Numbered from the stretch's first letter, positions 16,357 through 25,104 are shown. The stretch: DNA of 64,000 bases from Peterkaempfera sp044755465 (GCF_044755465.1 NZ_JBIVRB010000008.1:62001-126000), one strand, 5' to 3'. The notes: a model not told the origin generated them from the sequence alone. Translations and numbers: made by a program.

Positions 16357-18695
16357 GCCTCCGCTCCCGTCTCGGCGGTCCGGTCGACGGTCCGGTCGGC
16401 GGCGACGAGGCGCAGTTCGCTGGTGTAGGTCTCGCCCTGGTCGTCGGTGAGCCAGGCCTGTTCGGGGGTGGGAAGCATCTCGGTGATCGTCATCCGCGCC
16501 GCCGGGTCCTTGCGGGCGAGGCGGCGGGCGGCCTTGGCCAGGATGTTCACGTACACCGGGCTGTCGAAGTCGACGAAGAACGGCCGGGGCTCGGCCGGCG
16601 AGACCACGAAGACATAGCGCGGCAGCTCCTGTGCGTCGCGCCAGCGGCGGGCCCGGACGAACCGGCGGGCTTCGCTCTTCTCGTCCGCGAAGTCCAGCGC
16701 CGCACCGGTGAGCCGCCAGGTCTCCCGCGCCACCACGGTGGAGTCGATGGTGATCCGGGGCGAGTGCTCGCCGTCGTGCTTGAGGGTGAAGCGGTCCATC
16801 ACCCGGTTGGTCAGCGCGTGGCAGTACACGTCGATCAGGTTGAAGACGGGGCCGTCGGGCAGGACCGCGACGAGGGCTCCGTCGCGCTCCTCCACCAGGA
16901 CGTCGCCGCAGCGGACGGTGCGCGGGCGGTGCGGGTCGGCGGTGTCGTCCAGCAGCGCGACGTGGTAGTCCTGCGGGCGGATCAGGGACTGCCTGCTGCG
17001 GGCGGACCACTTGAGCGGCATCTCCTTGGGCAGCATGGGGAGCAGCCTGGGGCCGGGGAAGTCGGTGGTGGTCTCGTCGATCAGCTGCTCGCGGTCCGGG
17101 TGCTGGTGGACGAAGAGCGACTGGCCGAGGGTGTTCATCGCGACGTGCAGTTCACCGATCACCAGCTCGAACTCGCCGCGCTCCACGGCGTCCAGGCCGT
17201 CCGCGATGATCATGAGGTCGGGGCTGATGTACCGGGCCAGCGACCAGCCCCGACCGGGCTCCTCGAAGGCTTCACGGACCTGGGCGGCGATCGCGGCGGA
17301 GGTGAGCCGGACGCGGCGGGCGCCTGCCGGGGCGTCGATGATCCTGGCCCAGCGCTCGCGCAGCTCGGCCTGGATGCGGTCGATGTCGGCGATCGACTCC
17401 GGGTGCGGGGAGGGGAGGGTGGCGAACCAGAGGGAGCCGAGGTCGACGGTGCCCTGCCGCTCGCGCAGCCGCTGGTACGTCTCCCGGAGGCGGCCGCCGA
17501 TGGCCTCGGCGTAGCGGTTGGTCATCCAGCGGGCGCCGGTCAGGCACAGCTCCAGCGCGGTGAACTGCTCCACGACGGCCGTTCCGACGGTCGCGGTGGC
17601 GGAGCGGCGGCAGTCGGAGTAGACGAGGGCGCGGTTGGGGGCCGTGCGGGCGCCCTTCTCCCGCTGGGCGGAGACCTCGGTGAGCGCGGCGAAGTCGGTC
17701 TCCAGCGCGGCCAGGGCGGCGCGGAGTTCGTCGGCGTCGAAGCCGGCCCGGCGGACCCGGTCCCGGCCCTGCTCCAGCACGGAGAGCTTGGCGAGGGCCG
17801 ACTCGCGCACCTCGGGGTCGCCGATCCGCTCCAGGACGGTGCGCAGTTCGCGCTCCGGGAAGGTGCCGGCCGGGACCTCGACCTTCCACACCACCCAGCG
17901 GCGGGCGACCAGCCACTCCAGGGCGGCCGTGACCTCCTGTTCGGACAGCTCCCTGCCCTCGACCCGGCCGGCCTCGGCCGCGATCTCGGGCACCGTCCGC
18001 CTGCCGTCGCTGAGTTCGAGGACGGTCCGGGTCTCCGAGGGCACCGCCTGCGGCGTCCGGCCCGGAACGCGGACCGCTCCGTCGACCACCCGCACGAACG
18101 GCACCCGCTGCGGCGCCACCCAGGCGCGCACCCGGGGGTCGGCGTTGATCACCTTGGCCACGGCGTCCATGGACCAGCTGGAGAAGTACACCTCCGAGTC
18201 GGCCACCAGCCCGGAGCCCGGGTCGACCTCCACCCCGCGTTTCGAGGTGTCGAACCGGCCCCAGCCGACCGGGCCGAAGAAGCCGATGGTGTCGTTCTTG
18301 ACGCAGAACCGCTGCCAGTAGTGCGCCACCAGCTCCTCGCGCTGGCGCGGCATGCTGGTGCGCCCGGCCACCGAAGGCGTCCAGTTCAGGAACGGCTTGA
18401 TCCCCGAGTCCAGCACCGCGCGGTTCTGCCAGGCCACGGCGGCCCGGAACGGTCCGGAGGCGGCGATCTCCTGGAGGATCTGCGCGGTGCGTACGGCGGC
18501 CGCGCCGAAGGACTCCTCGAAGGCCTCCCAGTCGGCACCGGCGAGCGCCTGCTCCGGGGTGAACTTGTCCGCGGCCTCGGCCAGGCCCTCCGGGGCCAGC
18601 CTGAGCACCCCGGAGACGGGGAAGCCGGGCCCGCGGAGCGCGAAGTGCGTCCACAGCCGCCACCCACCACCGGGCAGCAGTACGGTATCGGACAT
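16353..18695 (-). CDS. Small LanB-like protein (lantibiotic dehydratase N-terminal / PEARL-type), copy 2
   Basis: The 780-residue paralogue of the protein at 11248-13542 has the same RFCVKNDTIGFFGPVGWG block and closing region, and likewise lacks the elimination domain. I chose the ATG at 18695 because MSD…WRLW aligns with the start of copy 1 and GGGAGG lies 10 nt upstream; an in-frame ATG at 18713 is also possible. The last ~105 codons are nearly identical at DNA level to copy 1 (16422-16736 versus 11281-11595, about a dozen mismatches), while the rest has diverged, suggesting gene conversion. The stop overlaps the A-domain ATG. It is the first gene after a 59-nt gap holding a 15-bp palindrome, so this sub-operon may have its own control. 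Confidence 0.88.
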   Translation of the reverse strand: MSDTVLLPGGGWRLWTHFALRGPGFPVSGVLRLAPEGLAEAADKFTPEQALAGADWEAFEESFGAAAVRTAQILQEIAASGPFRAAVAWQNRAVLDSGIKPFLNWTPSVAGRTSMPRQREELVAHYWQRFCVKNDTIGFFGPVGWGRFDTSKRGVEVDPGSGLVADSEVYFSSWSMDAVAKVINADPRVRAWVAPQRVPFVRVVDGAVRVPGRTPQAVPSETRTVLELSDGRRTVPEIAAEAGRVEGRELSEQEVTAALEWLVARRWVVWKVEVPAGTFPERELRTVLERIGDPEVRESALAKLSVLEQGRDRVRRAGFDADELRAALAALETDFAALTEVSAQREKGARTAPNRALVYSDCRRSATATVGTAVVEQFTALELCLTGARWMTNRYAEAIGGRLRETYQRLRERQGTVDLGSLWFATLPSPHPESIADIDRIQAELRERWARIIDAPAGARRVRLTSAAIAAQVREAFEEPGRGWSLARYISPDLMIIADGLDAVERGEFELVIGELHVAMNTLGQSLFVHQHPDREQLIDETTTDFPGPRLLPMLPKEMPLKWSARSRQSLIRPQDYHVALLDDTADPHRPRTVRCGDVLVEERDGALVAVLPDGPVFNLIDVYCHALTNRVMDRFTLKHDGEHSPRITIDSTVVARETWRLTGAALDFADEKSEARRFVRARRWRDAQELPRYVFVVSPAEPRPFFVDFDSPVYVNILAKAARRLARKDPAARMTITEMLPTPEQAWLTDDQGETYTSELRLVAADRTVDRTAETGAEA

Positions 18696-18727
18696 TGCTG
18701 AGCTACCTCCCATGGGAATGTGTCCTC

Positions 18728-18742
18728 CTGACGCCGCGTCAG
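18728..18742. promoter_or_regulatory. 15-bp palindrome CTGACG-CCG-CGTCAG, putative operator
   Basis: This perfect 6-3-6 inverted repeat lies between the carbamoyltransferase stop and the ribosome-binding region of the LanB-like gene. The same 12 specified bases recur at 24443-24457 and 42667-42681, again in control regions. Length and symmetry suit a dimeric repressor such as a TetR-family protein (inference); no tetR gene is in the window. Confidence 0.55.
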
Positions 18743-18754
18743 TGACGGGCCGGC

Positions 18755-19696
18755 TCAGCCGGCCGGGATGCCGTGCAGGCACCACTCCAGGACGGCGCGC
18801 GCGCTGTGGTACTTGTTCTCGGCCTGCTCGAACGCGATGCTGTCCGGCCCGTCCAGCACCTCGGCGGTGACCTCCTCCCCTCGGTGCGCGGGCAGGTCGT
18901 GCATGAACACGGCCCCCGGGCTGGCGGCCAGCACGGCGGAGTCGACCTGGAACGGCGCGAAGATCCGCCGCCAGTCCGGGTCCGGCTTGACCGTGCCGGT
19001 GGTCTGCCAGCGGGTGGTGTAGACGACGTCCACCTGCGGCAGGTCGGCCATGTCGTGGCGTTCCTCGATGTGCGCGCCCGAGGCCTTGGTCTGGGTGCGG
19101 GCCGACTCCAGGTAGGACGGTTCCAGGCCGTAGCCGGCCGGGGTGCGCAGGTGCAGTTCGGTGCCCGGGAAGCGGGAGAGCGCCAGGGCGAGCGCCGAGG
19201 CGGTGTTGTTGCCCTCGCCGACGTACAGCACCCGCAGCCCCTCGACCCGCCCGAACCGGCCCACCAGCGTGGTGAGGTCGGTCAGCGCCTGGGTGGGGTG
19301 CTCGGCGGCGCTCATCGCGTTGACGACGGCCATCCGCTGCTGGTCGGCGTAGGCGCGCAGTTCCTGCTCACTGCCGACGGTGCGGGCCACCAGCACGTCG
19401 AGCATCCGGGAGAGCACGGCGGCGGTGTCCTCGGCGGTCTCGCCGGTGTTCTCCTGGAGGTCGCCCGGCCCGTAGGTGATCAGCCGGGCGCCGAGGCGCA
19501 GCGCGCCGGCGGAGAAGGCGGTCCGGGTGCGGGTCGAGGTCTTGCGGAAGAGCACGCCGACGACGGCGTCGTTCAGCGGGCGGGCGTTCTCGCACTCCCC
19601 GGCGGCGTACTGGGCGCCGCGCTGGACGATCCAGCGCAGGTCGCGGTCGGTCAGGTCGTCGATGGAGATCAGGTGGCGTCGCAGCGGGCGGGGCAT
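18755..19696 (-). CDS. Ornithine carbamoyltransferase-like enzyme with altered acceptor site
   Basis: The 313-residue protein belongs to the aspartate/ornithine carbamoyltransferase family: STRTR at residues 54-58 binds carbamoyl phosphate and HPTQ lies at 133-136. In ornithine enzymes the second-substrate site is built from an SMG loop and an HCLP motif. Here the matching segments read TTG (around 232-234) and HDLPAHRGEE (266-275), so the conserved Cys is Asp267. That implies an acceptor amine other than ornithine. The upstream gene, 64 nt away, encodes a diaminobutyrate aminotransferase, so carbamoylation of 2,4-diaminobutyrate to a ureido amino acid is the best guess, parallel to the carbamoyltransferases of viomycin and guadinomine biosynthesis. 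AAGGAGG precedes the ATG. It is not a primary arginine gene judging by this context. Confidence 0.85.
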   Translation of the reverse strand: MPRPLRRHLISIDDLTDRDLRWIVQRGAQYAAGECENARPLNDAVVGVLFRKTSTRTRTAFSAGALRLGARLITYGPGDLQENTGETAEDTAAVLSRMLDVLVARTVGSEQELRAYADQQRMAVVNAMSAAEHPTQALTDLTTLVGRFGRVEGLRVLYVGEGNNTASALALALSRFPGTELHLRTPAGYGLEPSYLESARTQTKASGAHIEERHDMADLPQVDVVYTTRWQTTGTVKPDPDWRRIFAPFQVDSAVLAASPGAVFMHDLPAHRGEEVTAEVLDGPDSIAFEQAENKYHSARAVLEWCLHGIPAG

Positions 19697-19760
19697 CGGG
19701 GTCCTCCTTCGGACGAGGCGGGGCGGGGCCGGCGGACGAGGCGGGCGGGGCCGGGGCCGG

Positions 19761-21029
19761 TCAGGCGGCGAGCAGCCCGTCCCGGAGCACGCCGAGGCCC
19801 GCGTCGAGCAGGGCGGGGTCGATGGTCAGCGGCGGCATCACCTTGAGCACCTCGTCCTGGCGGCCGCAGCACTCGACGATCAGGCCGTGGTCGAAGGCGT
19901 ACCGCTGGACCCGCGCCGCGCGTTCGGGCCCGCCGGCCCGGCCGGTGTCGATGCCGAGGACCATGCCCCGGCCGCGCAGACCGAGCGCGGGGTCGAGGGC
20001 GCCGAGTTCGGCGCGGAACCGGGCGAGGTGCTCGGATGCCTCGCGCAGGCCGGTCCGGAAGGCGGGCTGCTGCCAGATCTCGCAGACGGCGGTCGCGGCG
20101 ACGAAGGCCAGCTGGTTGCCACGGAAGGTGCCGGTGTGCTCGCCCGGCGCCCAGACGTCGAGTTCGCGGCGGAAGAGGGTGAGCGACAGCGGGAGGCCGT
20201 AGCCGCTGATGGACTTGGAGACGGTCACGATGTCGGGGATGATCCCGGCGTCCTCGAAGCAGAAGAACCGCCCGGTGCGGCCGCAGCCGGACTGGATCTC
20301 GTCCAGGATCAGCAGCACGCCGTACCGCTCGGTGACCTGGCGCAGCGCGCGCAGCCACTCGCGGCTCGCCGGGTAGACGCCGCCCTCCATCTGCATCGGC
20401 TCGACGATCACCGCGGCGGGCAGCTCGGTCCCCGAGGAGGAGTCGGCGAACAGCCGCTCGACCAGCCCGATCGAGTCGAACGGGCCGAGCGGACCGTCCT
20501 CGTACGGGACGAAGGTCACGTCCTGCCCGCTCACCCCGCCCGCCCGCCGGGCGCGGCGGCTGCCGGTGACGGCCAGGGAGCCGTGCGACATGCCGTGGTA
20601 GCCGCCGGTGAAGGCCATCAGGCCGGACCGGCCGGTCGCCTTGCGGGCGAGCTTGAGGGCGGCCTCCACCGCGTCGGTGCCGGTCGGGCCGGTGAACTGC
20701 ATCTTGAAGTCCAGGCCGCGCGGCTGGAGGACGATCTCGTTGAAGGAGGTGAGGAAGGACCGCTTGGCCGCGGTGTACAGGTCGAGGCCGTGCATGATGC
20801 CGTCGTCGGCGAGGTAGTCGAGCAGCCGCCGCTTGATGAACTCGTTGTTGTGCCCGTAGTTGAGGCTGCCGGCCCCACAGAAGAAGTCGATGAAGGTCCG
20901 CCCTTCCTCGGTGCGCAGCTCGGCGCCCTTGGCCCGCTCGAACACCACGGGGAAGGTGCGGCAGTACATCCGCACCTCGGACTCCAGCTTCTCGAAGACG
21001 GCGGTGTCGGGTTCTGCTGACGTGGTCAT
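19761..21029 (-). CDS. ectB-like: Diaminobutyrate--2-oxoglutarate aminotransferase (EctB-type, class III)
   Basis: The 422-residue class III PLP aminotransferase closely follows EctB: an FFCGAGSLNYGHN block near the N terminus, LILDEIQSGCGRTG with the PLP-binding Asp, and the PLP-lysine in TVSKSISGYG. EctB converts L-aspartate semialdehyde to L-2,4-diaminobutyrate. No ectA, ectC or ectD accompanies it, so it is probably a dedicated supplier of diaminobutyrate for the peptide rather than for ectoine. I start at the ATG at 21029, with AAAGGA 8 nt upstream; an in-frame start 21 nt earlier is less well placed. It follows the C-A-T synthetase by 33 nt and precedes the carbamoyltransferase, in one apparent operon. 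Confidence 0.9.
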   Translation of the reverse strand: MTTSAEPDTAVFEKLESEVRMYCRTFPVVFERAKGAELRTEEGRTFIDFFCGAGSLNYGHNNEFIKRRLLDYLADDGIMHGLDLYTAAKRSFLTSFNEIVLQPRGLDFKMQFTGPTGTDAVEAALKLARKATGRSGLMAFTGGYHGMSHGSLAVTGSRRARRAGGVSGQDVTFVPYEDGPLGPFDSIGLVERLFADSSSGTELPAAVIVEPMQMEGGVYPASREWLRALRQVTERYGVLLILDEIQSGCGRTGRFFCFEDAGIIPDIVTVSKSISGYGLPLSLTLFRRELDVWAPGEHTGTFRGNQLAFVAATAVCEIWQQPAFRTGLREASEHLARFRAELGALDPALGLRGRGMVLGIDTGRAGGPERAARVQRYAFDHGLIVECCGRQDEVLKVMPPLTIDPALLDAGLGVLRDGLLAA

Positions 21030-21062
21030 CTGAGAGTCCTTTCGGTTCACGGTGCTGCCGGA

Positions 21063-24000
21063 TCAGCGGGAGACGGGCTCGCGGTTCGGCTGGGGCTCAC
21101 GGTTCGTCCGGGGCCGGGCGGTGAGCCGTGGCATCGGGCGGTCGCCGGTCAGCTTCGGGTAGCCGTCCAGGGCCGAGGTCAGGGCGGCGACGGTGGTGTG
21201 GTCGAAGAGGGCCCGCACCGGGACGTCCACGCCGAGGGCGGCCCGCAGCCGGACCGACACCCGGGTGGCGAGCAGCGAGTGGCCGCCGAGCCGGAAGAAG
21301 TCGTCGTGGGCACCGATGCCGGTGATGCCCAGCACCTCCTGCCAGACGTCGGCGACGGCGCGCTCCCTCGGGGTGCAGCGGGCGGGCGCCTCGGACGGCT
21401 GGGCGGGCCGGAGTTCGGGCAGCGGCAGGGCGAGGCGGTCGACCTTTCCGTTGACGGTGGTCGGCAGCTCGGCCAGCGGGACGAACGAGGCCGGCACGAG
21501 GTAGTCGGGCAGCGTCTGGAGCAGCAGGGCGCGCAACTCGGCTTCGGCCGGGGGCTCCGCGCCGTCCTGCGGCACGAGGTAGGCGGTCAGCTGCTGCCCG
21601 CCCGCACCGTCCGGCGTCGGATGGACCACCACGGCGCGGACACCGTCCATCGCGAGCAGGGCGGCCTCGATCTCGCCGGGTTCGATCCGGTGGCCGCGGA
21701 TCTTCACCTGGTGGTCGACGCGGCCCAGGATCTCGATCGAGCCGTCCGGCCGCAGCCGGCCCAGGTCGCCGCTGGCGTAGAGCCTTCCGCCGGGGACGGC
21801 GCTGTGCGGGTCGGGGAGGAAGGCGCCGGCCGTCTGCGCGGGACGCCCCTGGTAGCCCCAGGCCAGGCCCGCGCCGCCGATGCAGATCTGGCCCACACCG
21901 CCCTCGGCGACGGGTTCGAAGCGGGCGTCGAGCACCCGGACGGTGGTGTTGTCGACGGCGGCCCAGTCCAGCACCTCCCCGTCGGCGGCGTGGCGGGCGA
22001 CGCTGGTCCAGATCGTGGCCTCGGTCGGCCCGTACAGGTCCCAGACCCGGGCCCCGCCGGCGCCGAGGGTCCGCACCAGGTCGGTGTGGAGCTTCTCGCC
22101 GCCGGCGAGCACGGTGAGGTCGCTCGGCGGGGTCCAGCCGACGTCGGTCAGCATCCGCAGCACGGAGGGGGTGGCCTGGAGCACGGTCGGCCGGGTGGCG
22201 CCGATCAGATGGACCATGCGCTGCGGGTCCCGGGCCTGCTCGGTGTCGGCGAGCACCAGCCGGGCCCCGCCCAGCAGCGGCAGGCACAGCTCCAGCATGG
22301 AGGGGTCGAAGCAGACCGTGGTCAGGCCCATGACCGCCTCCCCCGCCCGCAGCTCCAGCCGATCGGCCATGGAGAGCAGGAAGTTGGCCAGCGCCCGGTG
22401 CGGGATCAGGACGCCCTTGGGCATGCCGGTCGAGCCCGAGGTGTGGAACATGTAGGCGAGGTCCTGCGGACCGGCCGTCCGGGCGGGGCGGTCCGCCGGC
22501 TGCGCGTCGATCTCGGCCCGGTCCCGGTCGAGCAGGACGGTCCGGACCGGCGCTTCGGCCACGTTCCCGGCCAGTGCCCGTTCGGTGACCACCACCCGGG
22601 CGCCGGTGTCGTCCAGCAGGTAGCCGAGCCGCTTGGCGGGGTGGATCGGGTCGAGCGGAACGTACACCCCGTCCGCCTTGAGCACGGCGAGCAGTGCGAC
22701 CAGCAGCCCGGTGCCCCGCTCCAGGTGGACGCCCACCCGCACCCCGGGGCCGACGCCGAGTGCCCGCAGCCGGTGGGCCAGGCGGTTGGCCCGCGCGTCC
22801 AGCTGGGCGTAGTCCAGCTCCCCGTCGGAGGAGGCGACCGCGACCGCCTCCGGGGTCGCGCGCACCTGCTGCTCGAACAGGTCGGTGAAGGTCAGGCCGG
22901 GTTCGGCCCGCTCGGCTCCGGCGCCGAGGGCCAGCAGCCGGCTCCGCTCCCGGCCGGGCAGGGCGGCGAGCCGCCCGGCGACCTCGTCCACCGGCTCCTC
23001 GGGCGCGGCGAGCAGGCCGCGTAGCAGCTCGACGTAGCCCGCGCCGAACTGTGCCATGGTCTCCGGCTCGAACAGCGCGGCGGCGTACTGCAGGCGGCCG
23101 GTCATCCCGCCGTCGGGGGCGCCCAGCAGGTCCAGCACCAGGTCCAGCGGGGTGCCGCCGGTCGGGGTGGGCACCACCTCCACGTCCAGGCCCGGGAATG
23201 CGGGTGCGTCGGCCACGGAGTTGAGCAGCAGGAAGGAGACCTGGAACAGCGGGTTGCGGGCGAGGTCCCGTTCGGGGGCCAGCTCGGTGACCACATGCTC
23301 GAACGGGGTGTCCGCGTGCGAGAGGTCAGCGAGCGAGGCGGCGCGCACCCGGCGGACCAGCTCGGTGAAGCCCGGTCGGCCGGAGAGGTCGGCCCGCAGC
23401 GCCACGGTGTTGACGAAGAGTCCGATCAGGTCGCGCAGCTCGGCCCGGCCCCGGCCGGCGACCGGGGTGCCGACCGCGAAGTCGAGCTGCCCGCTGTACC
23501 GGCCCAGCAGGGCGTGGAAGGCGGCGAGCAGCACCATGAACCGGGTCGCCCGGTGCGAGCGGGCCATCCGGTCCACTTCAGCGACCAGCTCGGCGGGCAG
23601 CGCGAACCGGGTGGTCACCGCCTCGCCGTCCCACACCGCCGGGCGGGGGCGGTCGGTGGGGAGCTCCAGCGGGCCGAGGCCGGCCAGTCGGGAGCGCCAG
23701 TAGGCCGTCCCCTTGGCCAGCTGGGCGCCGGCCAGCCGCTCGCGCTGCCGCGCGGCGAAGTCGGCGTACTGGAGCGGGAGTTCGGGGAGGTCGGGGACCT
23801 CCCCGGTGGTGCGGGCGCGGTAGGCCGCGGCGAGGTCGCGGGTGAGGATGCTCCAGGAGGAGAAGTCGAAGGCGATGTGGTGGACCACGACGATCAGCAG
23901 GTGGTCGTCGGTGCCCAGCTCGGCCAGGGTGGCCCGGAGCGCGGGGGCGGTGGCGAGGTCGATCGGGCGGCGCAGTTCACGCTCGACCAGGGCGGGGACG

Positions 24001-24284
24001 GCCGCCTCGCCGTCCGAGGTCGCGTCGACCCGGCGCAACCGGACCTCGGCCCCGGGGACGACCTGCGCGGCCGGCTCCCCGTCGACGGCGACGTACCGGG
24101 TCCGCAGCACCTGGTGCCGGTCCAGGACGGCGGCGAACGCCTCGGTCAGGGCGGCGGCGTCGAGGGCGCCGTGGATGCGCAGGGCGAGGGGCAGCAGATA
24201 GTCCGCCGAGCCGGGCCGGAGCTGGTCGAGAAACCACAGCCGCTGCTGCGAGAACGACGTCGTCCGGCTGTCACCGTGCTCCAC
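21063..24284 (-). CDS. Nonribosomal peptide synthetase, single module C-A-T
   Basis: The protein of about 1073 residues has the order C (SFSQQRLWFLDQL; core HHIAFDFSSWS), A (HTSGSTGMPKGV, YASGDLGRL, GRVDHQVKIRGHR, NGKVDR) and T (RLGGHSLLATRV), with no epimerase or thioesterase. In the C-domain core the usual DG is DF, although the catalytic His is kept. My specificity residues are D-P-L-Q-L-G-L-I-W-K, unassigned. I prefer the GTG at 24284 because GGAGG lies 8 nt upstream and the domain begins about 10 residues later; GTG at 24341 gives a 19-residue extension with a poor ribosome site. It heads the minus-strand operon that continues into the aminotransferase and carbamoyltransferase genes, so diaminobutyrate or its ureido form is a candidate substrate (inference). 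Confidence 0.93.
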   Translation of the reverse strand: MEHGDSRTTSFSQQRLWFLDQLRPGSADYLLPLALRIHGALDAAALTEAFAAVLDRHQVLRTRYVAVDGEPAAQVVPGAEVRLRRVDATSDGEAAVPALVERELRRPIDLATAPALRATLAELGTDDHLLIVVVHHIAFDFSSWSILTRDLAAAYRARTTGEVPDLPELPLQYADFAARQRERLAGAQLAKGTAYWRSRLAGLGPLELPTDRPRPAVWDGEAVTTRFALPAELVAEVDRMARSHRATRFMVLLAAFHALLGRYSGQLDFAVGTPVAGRGRAELRDLIGLFVNTVALRADLSGRPGFTELVRRVRAASLADLSHADTPFEHVVTELAPERDLARNPLFQVSFLLLNSVADAPAFPGLDVEVVPTPTGGTPLDLVLDLLGAPDGGMTGRLQYAAALFEPETMAQFGAGYVELLRGLLAAPEEPVDEVAGRLAALPGRERSRLLALGAGAERAEPGLTFTDLFEQQVRATPEAVAVASSDGELDYAQLDARANRLAHRLRALGVGPGVRVGVHLERGTGLLVALLAVLKADGVYVPLDPIHPAKRLGYLLDDTGARVVVTERALAGNVAEAPVRTVLLDRDRAEIDAQPADRPARTAGPQDLAYMFHTSGSTGMPKGVLIPHRALANFLLSMADRLELRAGEAVMGLTTVCFDPSMLELCLPLLGGARLVLADTEQARDPQRMVHLIGATRPTVLQATPSVLRMLTDVGWTPPSDLTVLAGGEKLHTDLVRTLGAGGARVWDLYGPTEATIWTSVARHAADGEVLDWAAVDNTTVRVLDARFEPVAEGGVGQICIGGAGLAWGYQGRPAQTAGAFLPDPHSAVPGGRLYASGDLGRLRPDGSIEILGRVDHQVKIRGHRIEPGEIEAALLAMDGVRAVVVHPTPDGAGGQQLTAYLVPQDGAEPPAEAELRALLLQTLPDYLVPASFVPLAELPTTVNGKVDRLALPLPELRPAQPSEAPARCTPRERAVADVWQEVLGITGIGAHDDFFRLGGHSLLATRVSVRLRAALGVDVPVRALFDHTTVAALTSALDGYPKLTGDRPMPRLTARPRTNREPQPNREPVSR

Positions 24285-24442
24285 CGGCTTCACCTCCAGG
24301 GGTAGGGGTTCGTGGCACGTCCCCGGCGGTCGCGGGGTCACACCGGGAGCTTCCCGGTCGGGCCCGGGAGGCGGGTAGGGAAGGAGCGGCAGCGCTCGGC
24401 CGCCGGATTCACTGCGCTAACGTCTCTGTTCGCCCACGCTGA

Positions 24443-24457
24443 CTGACGTACCGTCAG
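24443..24457. promoter_or_regulatory. 15-bp palindrome CTGACG-TAC-CGTCAG, putative operator
   Basis: This perfect 6-3-6 palindrome overlaps the stop codon of the LuxR gene and lies about 160 nt upstream of the C-A-T synthetase. It belongs to the same set as 18728-18742 and 42667-42681. The sequence after it on the minus strand (GACGTTAGCG) could be part of a promoter for the synthetase operon. Confidence 0.5.
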
Positions 24458-25104
24458 ATGAGTCCGGCGCGGACGGCGTGCGCCACGGCGTGGGCGCGGT
24501 TGTGGACCTGGAGCCGGCCCATCAGGTCGTAGATGACGTTCTTCACGGTGTGCTGCGAGCAGTCGAGGGTGCGGGCGATGGCGGCGTTGTCGTGTCCTTC
24601 GGCGACCAGCGAGAGCACCGTCGTCTGCCGGGCGGTCAGCGGGGAGGCGGCGGTCCGGCGGTGGGTCGGCCGCTCGGCGTCCGCCCCGCCGAGCAGCCGG
24701 GTCAGCACGCCCTGCGGCAGCCGGCCCTCGCCGTGGTAGGCGCAGCGGACGGCGGCGAGCAGCCGGTCCGGGCTCGCCTCGGAGGACTGCATCATCGCGA
24801 CCGCTCCGACGCCGACCGCACGGCGGACCCCGGCTCGGGTGAAGGTGTCCGCGACCAGCAGCAGCCGCGCCCCGGCGGGGCGGCCGGTGGCCGGGCAGCC
24901 GTCGAGCGCCTCGTCGACCGTACGGGCCGCGGCCACCAGCACCGCGTCCTCGGACCAGCTGCCGACCAGCTCGACGCCCGCCCAGTGCAGGCTGGCGGCG
25001 ACGGCGTCGCGCGTGGCTCCGCCGGCCGCGGCGAGGTGCACCCGAGGGCCACCCGGCCGGCCGGTCTCCGTCCCGGGGCGGACCGGTGCCGCGAGGCCGA
25101 TCAC
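24454..25104 (-). CDS. LuxR-family regulator with atypical receiver-like N terminus (gene 2 of pair)
   Basis: The 216-residue protein ends with a clear LuxR/NarL helix-turn-helix: LTARQTTVLSLVAEGHDNAAIARTL followed by a recognition helix (QHTVKNVIYDLMGRL). The N-terminal ~120 residues resemble a response-regulator fold but lack a recognisable phospho-acceptor pattern, so it is probably phosphorylation-independent. The GTG at 25104 overlaps the stop of the upstream regulator (GTGA), giving strict coupling. Both genes diverge from lanM and precede the C-A-T synthetase on the same strand, so the pair could control either the lanthipeptide locus or the NRPS operon. Confidence 0.85.
   Translation of the reverse strand: MIGLAAPVRPGTETGRPGGPRVHLAAAGGATRDAVAASLHWAGVELVGSWSEDAVLVAAARTVDEALDGCPATGRPAGARLLLVADTFTRAGVRRAVGVGAVAMMQSSEASPDRLLAAVRCAYHGEGRLPQGVLTRLLGGADAERPTHRRTAASPLTARQTTVLSLVAEGHDNAAIARTLDCSQHTVKNVIYDLMGRLQVHNRAHAVAHAVRAGLI

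Noticed and set aside
19761..21029. Aminotransferase as part of an ectoine operon
   Set aside because: No ectA, ectC or ectD lies in the window and the neighbours are NRPS tailoring genes.
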